Origin: Halichondria panicea
Lineage: Eukaryota; Porifera; Demospongiae; Suberitida; Halichondriidae
DNA: 64,000 nt
Assembly: GCF_963675165.1 (NCBI RefSeq)
Contig: NC_087380.1
Coordinates: forward strand, 1,008,303-1,072,302
Direction: 5' to 3'
The first letter of the stretch is position 1. Each line of letters starts with the position of its first letter. Below are positions 22,900 to 33,832 of this stretch, in pieces. The translations under genes and the position numbers were made by a program. The notes under the pieces are model-generated. The model did not search any database. It saw only the letters and a list, made by a program, of their open reading frames with translations, and had not been told where the DNA came from.

Positions 22900-24620
22900 G
22901 CAGTAGGTCCCCCGGAGCCAGAACCATGTAGTGTGAAGGGTAGGGTTAGGACACATACGTAGTACTACCTCATACATGGAATTACAATACACAAGGCTTG
23001 AACTGTATAATAATAAAAATTATTATTATATAAAAGCTTATAATTATTATTTAGAATTAATTATCAGACCACCACAACCAATATACGTAGATGTCACCAG
23101 CAGTCCCTCTACTGTCAGATGTAATATGGAGTTTTTTCTCTATATAGAAATTCCGCCAGTTGTCCTCCAGAGCTAGAACCATGTAGTGGGAGAAATAGAT
23201 TATTAGGGGGTACATGCATGCATGGGGTTAGGTACTCATGTCTTGTCATGTAACACACAAGGCTTGTTACTGTATAAGGCTCAAATAAGAATAATTGTCA
23301 GACCACAACCGATATAATTATGTAGATTCTTGATAGTGAAATGCCAGTGTGTCGAATAAAAACGAGTTCTTTCTAGAGATTCTGCCAGTTGGTCCCCAAG
23401 AGCCAGCTAGAACTCTATAATGCATGTATGACACCAGGGGTAGAGGTTAGGACACAGAGCACACACATGTACACAAGGCTTGCTACGTAACTAGCTGTAT
23501 ATAAGGCTCAATATTATTTTAAACTTGTTAGACCACAACCGATATATAGATTCTTGTTTGAAATGCTGTCGATCCAGTGTCGGATATAAACGAGTCTTTT
23601 ATAGAAGTTCCGCCAGTTGTCATCCAGAGCTAGAACCATGTAGTGGGAGAAATAGATTATTAGGGGGTAGGGTGCATGGGGTTAGGTACTCATGTCATGT
23701 AACACACAAGGCTTGTTACTGTATAAGGCTCAAATAAGAATAATTATTATTTAGAATAATTGTCAGACCACCACAAGCGACATGTAGATTCTTGATAGTG
23801 AAATGCCACAAGTAGTTCGTCCAGCATGTCGAATAAACGAGTCTTTCTAGAAATTCTGCCGGTTGGTCCTCCAGAGCTAGAACCATGTAGTGGGAGAATT
23901 TGGTTAGAATAGGGTTATAGGAAGTATACTATAGGTACGTCTGAAGCACACAATACATGCAGCTGGTGAGTGGTTCTACAGGGATGCAAGGTTTGAAAGA
24001 GACAGACTATAGTAAAGCAGTTGGTTGTTGGGGTAGGACACATCAGTAGTAATCATACATGTACGAATATACACAAGGCTTGATAGAATGGTGTAAGGCT
24101 CAATATATTAATCGTTAGACCACAACCGATATGTAGGTTCTCGATATGCTGCCAGTATCCAGTGTGTCGGACATAAAAGAGTCTTTTCTATAGAAATTCC
24201 GCCAGTTGGTCCCCTCCAGAGCAAGAACCATGTAGTGTAAGAAATAGATTAGGACACATCAATATAGTACCAGGAGTGCCTGATAGTACTCATACATGCT
24301 AATATACCAGGCTTGCTTGATAACTATCTAATGCCAAACTACAACCCATAATAATCATGTAGATTCTTGAAATGTCACCATCTGCAGTGCAGGGTGTCAG
24401 ATCTGCCAGTTGGTCCCCCAGAGCAAGAACTATGCAGTGCGAGAAATAGATTATTAGGGGGTAGACATTAGTAGACACGATTTAAGGCTTGATAACAGTA
24501 CGTATAAGGCTCAATATTTAGTTATAACTATTAGACCACAACCAGTCTGTGCGTGAGTACCACCATCTGCAGTGTTGATAGCCAGTGTCAGTGTCAGTGA
24601 TGTTAGTAGAAATGTTCCAG
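22900..24620 (-). repeat. Degenerate tandem array with a recurrent minus-strand short frame
   Basis: Seven clear units, marked on the plus strand by ccagagctagaaccatgtag or close variants at about 22921, 23176, 23410, 23633, 23880, 24225 and 24427 (spacing 202-345 bp), plus fragments after 24540. On the minus strand most units start a short frame MVLALE(D/G), often continuing with NWRNFY. Examples are about 39-45 codons long. The same place looks like a 3' splice acceptor (tttctcccac, then ttctag). Whether it is coding is unknown. Confidence 0.65.
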
Positions 24621-24805
24621 ACTTGACTTCATAAGTAGTGGATAGACTTCAGTACTTCAATATAGTTCAGATAGACTTCATTAGTTCACAATAGTTCAGT
24701 AGTGGATAGACTTGACTTCAATATTCCACCCAGTGGTCTCGTGTTGTCAGATCTGTAGAAATAAATCAGCATGTATTATTGAAAAGTCGCACAAGACAGC
24801 TTACA

Positions 24806-24985
24806 CACACACATGCATGACTAGACACACGTGCATGGCTAGACACACGTGCATGGCTAACACGTGCATGGCTAGACACACGTGCATGGCTAGACACACA
24901 TGCATGGCTAGACACACGTGCATGGCTAACACGTGCATGGCTAGACACACGTGCATGGCTAGACACACGTGCATGGCTAGACAAG
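24806..24985. repeat. Minisatellite of 14/18 bp units containing CACGTG
   Basis: About ten head-to-tail units of gctagacacacgtgcatg and a shorter form gctaacacgtgcatg. Confidence 0.9.
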
Positions 24986-25460
24986 TGATAGCTAGCTCAC
25001 TGCTTGATCAGTGTAGCCAATTCTCACCATTTAATTAGTCAGTGCTCAAGAGCAGATACTGCCACTTGTTGTGATATACTGCTGTCACAAAAATGAATAA
25101 AGATACTGACTACTGTGAGGGGCCCCTCTCTAGCATAATAATAATGTCTGATATAAATGAGATGACTGTCGAGTGCTTTTTGTTGTTGTTGATTGTTCGT
25201 TTTCGAATTTCGTGTTGTGATGAACACTATCTATTCGTGGCTGGGCGCGGGCGTATATAAGAATCGAATCGAATAAGAGCAATTGTTGAGCTTTAGTGGA
25301 CATTTGCAGCTGTGAAAACAAGACCACACGAGGGTTAGCAATAATACATGAGCAAGCAACAGCTCTAAACTATTACTGTGTACTGTAAAACATTATTTGG
25401 TGACTCCTTGATCCTATAGCTAGCACAGACAGACACAGACACACACAGACGCACACACAC

Positions 25461-25640
25461 CTGCAAGGTTTAGAGGTGGAGTAGCGCTTCTTGAGATGTA
25501 GAGACATGTTGAAGAGATCACTTCACTTTTGCAGAGACTCAGAGATGATGGGCAGTCACATTGATACTGCAAACTTGCTGCAAATGTGAGGTTCAGCTTC
25601 TGCTCTTCAGCATTTTATATAAATTAGTGCGCATGCGCCA
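25461..25640 (-). promoter_or_regulatory. Possible orphan minus-strand promoter and first exon
   Basis: Read on the minus strand: GCGCATGCGC (25629-25638, the consensus of NRF1), then a TATA-like TTTATATAAA (25614-25623), then ATG at 25507-25505 opening MSLHLKKRYSTSKPC and a possible donor at 25460 (AG|GTGTGTG). No downstream exons could be joined with confidence, although the tandem array lies on that side. Confidence 0.35.
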
Positions 25641-25797
25641 TAGATGTATAGGGGTGTGGCTAAATTTTAGGGGAGGGGCTGCGAAGGTGCGCATCAAATA
25701 GAATAGTAAACAAATCTGTTGGCCGGTGTGTCATAAAATTTTGGGCCCCCACGTGTTTAGGCCCCCCGGGTCTAGAAATTTAAAATTTTGGGACCCC

Positions 25798-25860
25798 GGG
25801 CCTAGAATGTTAACAGTTTAGGCCCCCCAGGGGGTCCAAACTGTTAACATTCTAGGCCCC
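25798..25860. repeat. GC-rich hairpin
   Basis: Arms 25798-25827 and 25831-25860 are inverted repeats around a 3 bp loop (gttaacagtttagg against ccaaactgttaac), with long C and G runs. Related CCCCGGG-rich sequence lies just upstream (25740-25800). Confidence 0.8.
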
Positions 25861-26390
25861 CCTCTTCTGCTATCCTACGATAGAAGAAGGAAATCAAAGA
25901 GATATTATAATATGGTAAGGTTAGCTCTATTAGTCGACAAAGCTCAAAGAGACTGCATGCATGCAAAGACTCTGTATCAAAGTAGCAAAAATGTTTGCAT
26001 TATTATTCTATTATGGAATTCAAAGTGAAGGAAGATTTATCAAGTTACTCATGCTTTACCTATAAGAGTTAAATGCTTTGATGCAGCTCTGCAATGTTGG
26101 ATCTGCCTGTAAGACAATCGATGTTGTTGCATAGCTATCGACATATTTGCAACTTCGTGCTTACTTTCTCAGCCAAATTTCAGGACAAAAAGGTATAAAA
26201 CACACAATTTCAGTGCAAAGACAACAATTCATATCTTCCTCCATGTTTTCCTATACATAGAAGATGTAAATTGTTGTGGGGATGCTCCAATAGCATCACT
26301 GGCTCAGCTCTCAAGTAATGTGGAATCAAAGATAGAAGTCAAGAGAGAAACTGTTGTATCATGGTGGAATCACAATAGCAGTTTCCTTTC

Positions 26391-27160
26391 AGGACATATC
26401 TCACAAGTAACTTTATCATTTGCCCCAGCTTCCAAGCTAGCTGTACAGTACAGTACCTGATATCAATACACTTCCTTGTAACAACATCATGTCCATGTTG
26501 GGTCCAGTGTTAAGTATACTTACTACCTTGCCTAATGATGCATTCGGATTTGTCACCTTAGTGTACTATCCTCTCGAGCTCCCATAATTTTAATTATCCA
26601 TCTTCCACAAGATTTATTGCCCTTCCTTCCACAGGGCGACCCCGCCATGACGGAAACCATAGAGATAGCGTATACGTCCCAGAACCTCGACCCTCCCCTC
26701 TCACATACCCCTCGTCTACACAAGCTCCAGTCCTCTCTGCCAGAGTGGGTCACTTGCATTTTATGGACATCCAAATACTTGCGTTGGATATTTTAAATTG
26801 AATTGAATTGATTTTTAGGCCAATATTATTTTTAGGCACAACTGATTTAAGTTTTGTTTGATTTAATGATTTATTTTTCTGATTATTTGTCTGATTACGA
26901 TGATGAATTGAATACGACCCGACCCCTTGCGTTATATATACATGTACAGGAAAGGAAAGGAAAGGGTGATATAATAATACGTAATGTACATTGGAATGTG
27001 ATGTTGTTGTTATTACAGGCCAATGTGTACAGCATACTGTTCTGTGCTTATCAGGCTAGTTCATTTAATTAGTGGTCTCAGTTAATTAGTGTACCTGATG
27101 GTGTACGGTTTCGTGGCAACTAGTGGAGACAATAGTCTGTGTGAGCTCGAGGCTGTTGTT
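26391..27160. repeat. Segmental duplication, copy 2
   Basis: Second copy of 21128-21850. Small indels separate the copies, for example an extra aaagg in the short repeat near 26950. Confidence 0.85.
26635..26796 (+). pseudogene. ERMP1: Duplicated last exon of ERMP1, frame intact
   Basis: Acceptor (ccttccacag), 162 bp frame and stop match ERMP1 exon 10. A handful of substitutions are seen, including GCA to ACG (Ala to Thr) in AMAET, Glu to Lys in HELQ and Ser to Leu near the end. Because it has the same phase and a good acceptor it could serve as an alternative terminal exon of ERMP1, or it may simply be a decaying copy. Confidence 0.6.
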
Positions 27161-27164
27161 GTAG

Positions 27165-27170
27165 TATAAA
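27165..27170 (+). promoter_or_regulatory. TATA-like box of the somatomedin-B gene
   Basis: TATAAA within gtagtataaaaaaagaga, 50 bp upstream of the start codon. Position is close for a TATA box, so the 5' UTR would be very short. Confidence 0.4.
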
Positions 27171-27219
27171 AAAAGAGATATCTCAACTTCAAGTAGCTAT
27201 ATACTGTACTACAGATATT

Positions 27220-30200
27220 ATGCAACAGTTGCTAACAGTCTCAATCACTCTGCTCCTCTGCACTGTCATATATGGTGAGCTAAGAGAATGGATACCAGTG
27301 TGTACAATCCATGCAGTCTAGTTACTATAGAGCTACAAGCTGGCTAGCTAGAACATTGTGTACATGCAAGCAAGCAAGCATGCAGAGTATTATTTTGTGC
27401 ATACTATTAGATTTGCTTGATATGTTTATTTTCTCTGTGTGTACAGGGTATAATCCAAACGTACACACACACACACACTGCAGTTCAACGATGCAGTGCT
27501 CAGTCGTGTGTGGCGGCCGGCTACACTAGCTGTTGCAACCATAACGATGACCCTAACAACTGCGAAGGACGACCTCTCGGCTTCTGCTTCTGTGACCCTA
27601 GCTGCACAGAATATGGTGATTGCTGCGACGACTTGGCAGACGTCTGCAACCCAGCGAAAGGTCATTTCAACCTCCCCACTCTCAACAGTCTCTACATAAT
27701 TATAAGACCACTTACCCCTAAAATTGATCTCTTAGTTTCTACGCTTGGCGCTTTTTGGCCGGTGGAAGCAATCCTAATTTTTCAAACTGCAAAATGTGTT
27801 CTTTGGAAGATAGACTTGTAGGCTCTAGCATTATACCATGTTCTATGAATATCATTATATTATAATTTTTGCAGCTCTATTCATATTGTGAGGCAGCCTC
27901 TTAGGCTACATGTATATGCAATTTGGTTGCTACTAATTTTATATTGCTCTTTTTTGTTTCTCCAGATGCGCTGTATGCCTCCCTCGAGCCCCAGGCAGTG
28001 TACACCACAACCCTCTCCTTCCAGTCTGCCATAGTCCATTGGGTATCAGTGCCATACATCAATGACTCGCACGCTGGCCAATCAGATCTCATCTACACCC
28101 TCCATCTGAGCACACCACCCTCTGAAGTCACATACACCAGTCCGGTCATAACCCGACTGTCCAATCATACCAGCCACAATGAAGTGTACTCAATGCCATT
28201 ATCAAACCTTGAGCCAGACACCAACTACTCTTATAATCTGACAGCCATGACTTGGTATGGAGATCTTCAGTTTAAGATTTCTGGCAACTTTCGGACCTTG
28301 GACCCAAGTAAGTCCATGTACAGTGTGTCCCTGGTCCCTTGTTTGGTACAATAATTATAGTGTGTTCTTCGTTCAGCGATTGTTTTCTGGTCCAAATCTA
28401 CGTTTTCCGGTGGGCTATATAAATTATCAGTGGGTGTTTTTTCAGCCTACCTCTTGTGCTGATAGTGTAGTCACGGTTTTGATAGCATAATTTAATTAAT
28501 ATCTTGGCTGTTTTCATAGTAGAGCCATGCTGTCTCGCTGGTGCTAGTCTTTGATGCCTTGTAAGAAGCTCCTTTGAATGTATGTACTTGCCACTTATTA
28601 ACAGATAAGAACATGAGAATTGCCTCGGGTATTCCTTAATTGTATAATAATTATAATTACGAGAAGTGTTGGATATATTATTGGATGCTATTTGTGTTAA
28701 GTTTTCCCTTTGATCTCTCTTGTGATATAAATACTTTCACTGCTGTGCACATGTCGCTGCTAATCACTCTTTCTCTCACGTGATAATGATTTGTGGTGAC
28801 CTCCTATTGTCCCCTGAGGCTGTTGCACCTTAGAGTTGTGTTTGTCTGGTTTCACGGAAACCCACTATTTCCCCGTGCAGGTTCTTTGAGTGTGGGGGAG
28901 CTACAACTGTCTGTGCTGACTTCATCGTCTGTACAAGTTACCTGGTCTCCGCTGGCGCTGTTGCCAGGGGTGACGGTAGTAGGTCATGTGATACGTTATC
29001 AAGAGCTACCCCTAGGACAGGAAACGTCACTATCAATCAATCAAGTCTCCAATTCATACGAGGTCATTGGACTAAAAGAGGGGGTGGTCTACTCGTTTGT
29101 TGTCATGGCAATCATATTGGAGGAGAGTGGGCGTGTGCTCCCAACTGGAGAGTGTACAAAGAGCGAAATTTTCATATCAGGTCTGTCATTAATTGAATAT
29201 TAACATTTTTTTGTTTTTGTAGAGCTTTGTAGTATTATAAGCAGCTCGAAATTGTTCAACCTTTCAAAGAATATTCAACAATAATTATTGTCCCATATTT
29301 TCATCCAATGTACTGCAGGCTCTGAAGTGCTCCAGTTGACGGCTGTTGGTTCCTTCTCCGCTCACTGCACTCGCTGGGAGGTAAGGAGTATTGTGAGCTG
29401 TGCATCTGTAACTGATCACAGCTTTATTTAATATACCGGGTTGAAAATTGCACAAGTTTTTTTGCATACATCGCAAATGAAAGACACACAAAAAGTACAT
29501 AAGCATCAACTGCATGCGTGCATAGTACATTATACAATACAATACAAGGCTAGTAACATTATCATTCCCTATTGTTTAACTGAGCATGGAAACCAGGCCA
29601 GTATAGGTATTACGCTACGCTACAGACATCATTGTGTGCAATTGTCTGGGTAGACAAGGACAGCAGACACATCAGTATATGTGTACATGTATAGCTGCTA
29701 TGGGAAATACTGAGACTTGCAGACAGGTACCTAAGTGGTAACTATGGTTACAATACTTTGATAGTATTTGCGAAGCCCAAGAATCCCATAATAAAACTGA
29801 GTTACCACAATTTGTACCTTTATCTTGTTGTCAAAGCTGCATATACATTTCTAATAATTTGATTATACAGCTAGACCCATATCAACGCTCTGTCCCATTA
29901 CAGACAGCTGATGAAGAAGCTCTACTCTCAGCCATCAGCTCCACTGTCCTTAGTAGAATAAGAGGGTCACTGGATCCAAACTACCCCTCAAGCAATATAC
30001 GTGACGGTTACATCATCTGCCACTCGCCCACCCCCACACACAGACTAACATACAGGGCTCGGATATTAGCCACTGCTGACCTTTCGATCACTCGTTTACT
30101 TCGTCTACTACAAACCTGGTCCGATAACGAATTCGTCATAGAACAAAATACGATGTTAACCACACCCCTAACCACACCTATTTTGTTATTGGACTCTAAT

Positions 30201-31475
30201 TGCCCCGTGTCGGTCAGAACTATGGCCTACCCCCTGTGTGAAGCAGTTGACCTTTCGACCCCTGTTGCACTGGAGAGTGGGTGTGTGAGTGTGCCGATAT
30301 TTGTTGCATCTCTTGTAGCGTTGTGTTTGTTCCTGGTCGTCATTACCATGGTGATCATCGTCTGCATACTGGTGTGGTCGCAAGGCACGAAAATAAAAAA
30401 GTAAATATTTATAGAAAATCTATTATTATTTCTCGTTGTAGATTAGTGTAGACACACACACACGCGCACACGCACACGCACGCACGCACACACACACACG
30501 CACACACACACACACACACACACGCACACACACACACACGCACACACACACACACACACACCAATTAAGGCATTGCGTGTATGTATACGGGACTGTGTTG
30601 TTGTTATTGGTGTGTCCATGTAGTGAGGTCATTGTATGTAACGCAATGGTGACCTGTCACTATTTAGAAGTAACTTGTATACACAATTTATATACAAGGG
30701 CTAGACAGTGTGTGGGCATTGCTCAGGGTAGACTACACAGTACACCGCCCATACATTCTCTGGCTGATAGCCCATCTATCTTAATTGAATCTTACTGGCT
30801 ATTAACTCCTATGGCAACCAAGGTGGCCCGTGTACATGTACTGGAGTTTGCAGAATCTTTGCAGTAAAAGCATAGAACATTCCTTATATGGATTTTGTGT
30901 ACACTGTGGTTTGTTGTACTACTTAAATGAACGCACAGTGCACAACACTTTTAATCATGTGTTGCAAAGATCAAGATTCTGCAAACTCCAGGTATGCACA
31001 GTATGCTTGCTATCACTAAGATTATAGTTGCTTGCCTAAATTGTGGGCAAATTCACGACTTGATATTCAGCAAGTGCAGTCTAGTCAGTCATCAGCGAAT
31101 GGTTCGTGATCTTTTTTTTTTGTGGCTGGTGAGATTGTCATTTGCATGGATTGATCACACTTTTTTTCCCGTCTTTACAGTTCTGTGACGGGTGAAGCCA
31201 GACAAGATCCACCGCCTGCCCCCTTGTCTCTCTACAACCTGTACACGCCCACTCCAGATACCGTGGCAACCCGACAAGCCCCAAACGGCCGCCCCCTCGC
31301 TCTCCGAGTGACTAGCAGTGCAAGCTCTGGACCGACTACCACTCTACAAGGGGGTGTGGCTTTAGCGGGTGTGGTCTCAGGAGAGCTGGCGCGAGAGTTT
31401 AACTCGTCCCAGAGCCTAGAAGAAGAGACTCAATCAGAACCTGTTGTTACTAGTATGGTTGTGACAAGTGTATGA
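27220..31475 (+). CDS. Somatomedin-B/FN3-like type I membrane protein
   Basis: Seven exons: 27220-27274, 27484-27660, 27966-28307, 28881-29180, 29319-29380, 29871-30400, 31181-31475; 586 aa. Exon 1 is a signal peptide ([19 protein letters not shown]). Exon 2 is one somatomedin-B domain, recognised by its eight-cysteine pattern including [16 protein letters not shown]. Exon 3 and exon 4 each look like an FN3 module ([31 protein letters not shown]). Exons 5-6 add an unassigned extracellular region of about 150 residues. The membrane helix is at about 454-480 ([20 protein letters not shown]), followed by a 105-residue Ser/Thr/Pro-rich tail. Without the last splice the protein ends just past the helix (KIKK). 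An AATAAA follows at 31599-31604. No orthologue is recognised; adhesion or receptor function is inferred. Confidence 0.78.
30451..30561. repeat. (CA)n/(CG) microsatellite
   Basis: Long CA run broken by CG dinucleotides, in the last intron of the somatomedin-B gene. Confidence 0.95.
30841..30991. mobile_element. MITE-like element, family CTGGAGTTTG, copy 1
   Basis: The ends ctggagtttgcagaatcttt and tctgcaaactccag are inverted repeats. The interior (ccttatatgg, ccacagtgcacaac area) is shared, in opposite orientation, with 50933-51086. Confidence 0.75.
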
Positions 31476-31476
31476 A

Positions 31477-31507
<31 letters not shown>

Positions 31508-31806
31508 TAGTGTGTTTTTAGTGTGTAAACCAAGAGTTGTGCTTTTATGCTTTTTTACAGTAAAAAATTTATATTGTCATTTGCACCGAACGAATTAAAA
31601 TAAAATTATTGGTACGTCAACTAAACTATTAATTAATTATTGGCAAGAATAACCCAAATTAATGTAATAATTAATTCATTGTAATTTAATGGTTGTAAAG
31701 TTTGGTGCCGTGCCATATTCATAGACTCAACTGCATGCTGGTTGCTATGGCTACAACTCATACTCTTAATTGGAACATCAAATTCATAATTTAACAAATA
31801 TCGTAA

Positions 31807-33769
31807 TTAAATTATATCGTTATGTCCATTGCCAGCAATTGCTTTTGGTGTACTAGTCACAAAAATGTCACTTTTAAATCCTTTTGGTATCTTGTACTCA
31901 GTCACATGACTACCAGGTGCCACGCCCACTTGTGAACGGCTGGACGGTCTTTGTACCCGTACTGGCGAGGAGACGGTAGTAGTAGTATTGGGAGAAACAA
32001 ATATTGCAGACCTTTCCGACACGTTCGAAATATTAGATTGGCTTTCCGTTGATAAAGGGGTGTGGTCAACAATCGAGCTGGGTGCAATTTGACCACGGGA
32101 TGGGGTTGAGGCACTTGGTACGCCACTTCCTCTTATTCTTTGCTGTCTCTTTAAACCTTGACCCACGTCCCCGTACTGTGCATTGGTGACTGCCACTTGT
32201 CCAATCTCACGTAACCACGATGAGTAGTCGTTCTCGTTGTATGCCAGCAGATCCAGCACACCCCCTGATGTCATAACCCAGAACACGTATTTGTGCAGAG
32301 CCTCTGTAATAGGGGGAGGGGCACTATCACACAACCTCACACATCAATTATAATTATAAGTTCCTTCTAACCTTCTATATAAGATTAATTCATCAATAAT
32401 TATTACCAAAGCCTTTCATAAGAACTCAGGGACCTAGCGTTAATTAGATCATGTTTGCCATAAATACTGCAATTTGATTGGCTAAAGGAAGTGTTCTATC
32501 CAACTTAGAAAATCATGTACTTACTTAGAAAATCATGTAGCAAAGATTAGATAAGAACATTCAAATCTGATTGGCTAAATACTCTGGTTGCTATGATCTA
32601 AAATGCTTAGACACTGTTTAGGAAGTTTCCACGTGATTTAGAAGTCCTCAGGGCTAGTAGAACCCTCACTGCATTCGGGATACTACAACTAGCCCTTTGG
32701 GCTTCTAGAAACTTCCTAAACAGTGTCTAACTATTATATAGATCATCTTTGAACGGCCATAACTTTAGTTTTGTTGGTCCAATAATGTTAATTTTATGAT
32801 TTTCTAAAAGCTTATAATTATTAAAAATGGACCAACAGAATTGTTGCATGCCGAGTTAGGGTTGATGAACTCCTAGGCCCTCCTCTCACCTGGCGAGTAA
32901 CCGGGTGACAGTTTGACTGCATTGCTGGGTCCCTCGTTGACCTCGAGTATTGTAGCCACCTCTACATTCTTGTCCCCCCTCTCCTCACTCCAGGACACTG
33001 TGCCTTGGTCAGGTGACAGTCGGAAGAAGTAATGCCTGAGTGGATCTGAGGGAGAGAGTTAGTATATAAGAGATGACGGGGTCTTGGACAAAAACGCAAG
33101 CCTATATAATATATTTATAGCCTTTGGTTTTGATACTTCTTCGGGTCTTACGTATAATTATGAATCTAAAGCACAATCAAAATATAAATTGATCCATACA
33201 CTTATAGATACTGTATTTAATATTAATTTTTTGTTGTGTGTGGGTTACCTGTTTTATCATTGACGAATCTGCCGAGGTAGCCACCTCTCACCACGTCCAC
33301 ACCCCCACCACTCACACTTGTCACACTCCTCACAGAGGCAGCTGTCCCCGGCCGTTCTGCAAAATGAAAACACATTCCAGAAAGATCGTAATAATTATTA
33401 CAATAATACAATGTTTCTACTCACCAATTATTGTTGATTGGTTAGAAACCAGTGATGTCATACTTTTGTTCAGAGCACCCCCAGTATGTGACGCTAGACT
33501 AGCCACACCCCCTGACAATTGCCCGAAGCTAACGCCTCTGCTCAATAGTGACTCCACACTGGTTGAACGAGATGCTCTAGCGAAATCAGCAATGGCTGTT
33601 CCATGGCATGTCAGTAAAGCCACGACGTAATCCATTCCTTTTAGACGAGCATAGTCCAGTGCTGTCCGGCCAGTCGAGTCAGTCTGAGTGGCGTCTGCTC
33701 CACGGCCAAGGAGGAGGGCACACACGTCGACACGGCCACAGGCAGCAGCGTAGTGGAGGGGAGTGCGGC

Positions 33770-33832
<63 letters not shown>

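Larger units (their letters stand above)
21529..27219. other. Gene-poor block between ERMP1 and the somatomedin-B gene
   Basis: About 5.7 kb with no complete gene recognised. In order it holds ERMP1 3' flank, a near-perfect palindrome, a degenerate tandem array, a CACGTG minisatellite, a possible minus-strand promoter with a short first exon, a GC-rich hairpin and a second copy of the ERMP1 last exon. The frame at 22051-22257 was read and not recognised. Confidence 0.6.

Noticed and set aside
21128-27160. LTR retrotransposon bounded by 0.7 kb direct repeats
   Set aside because: The direct repeats contain an ERMP1 exon, and no reverse transcriptase, primer-binding site or polypurine tract is seen between them. 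Segmental duplication fits better.
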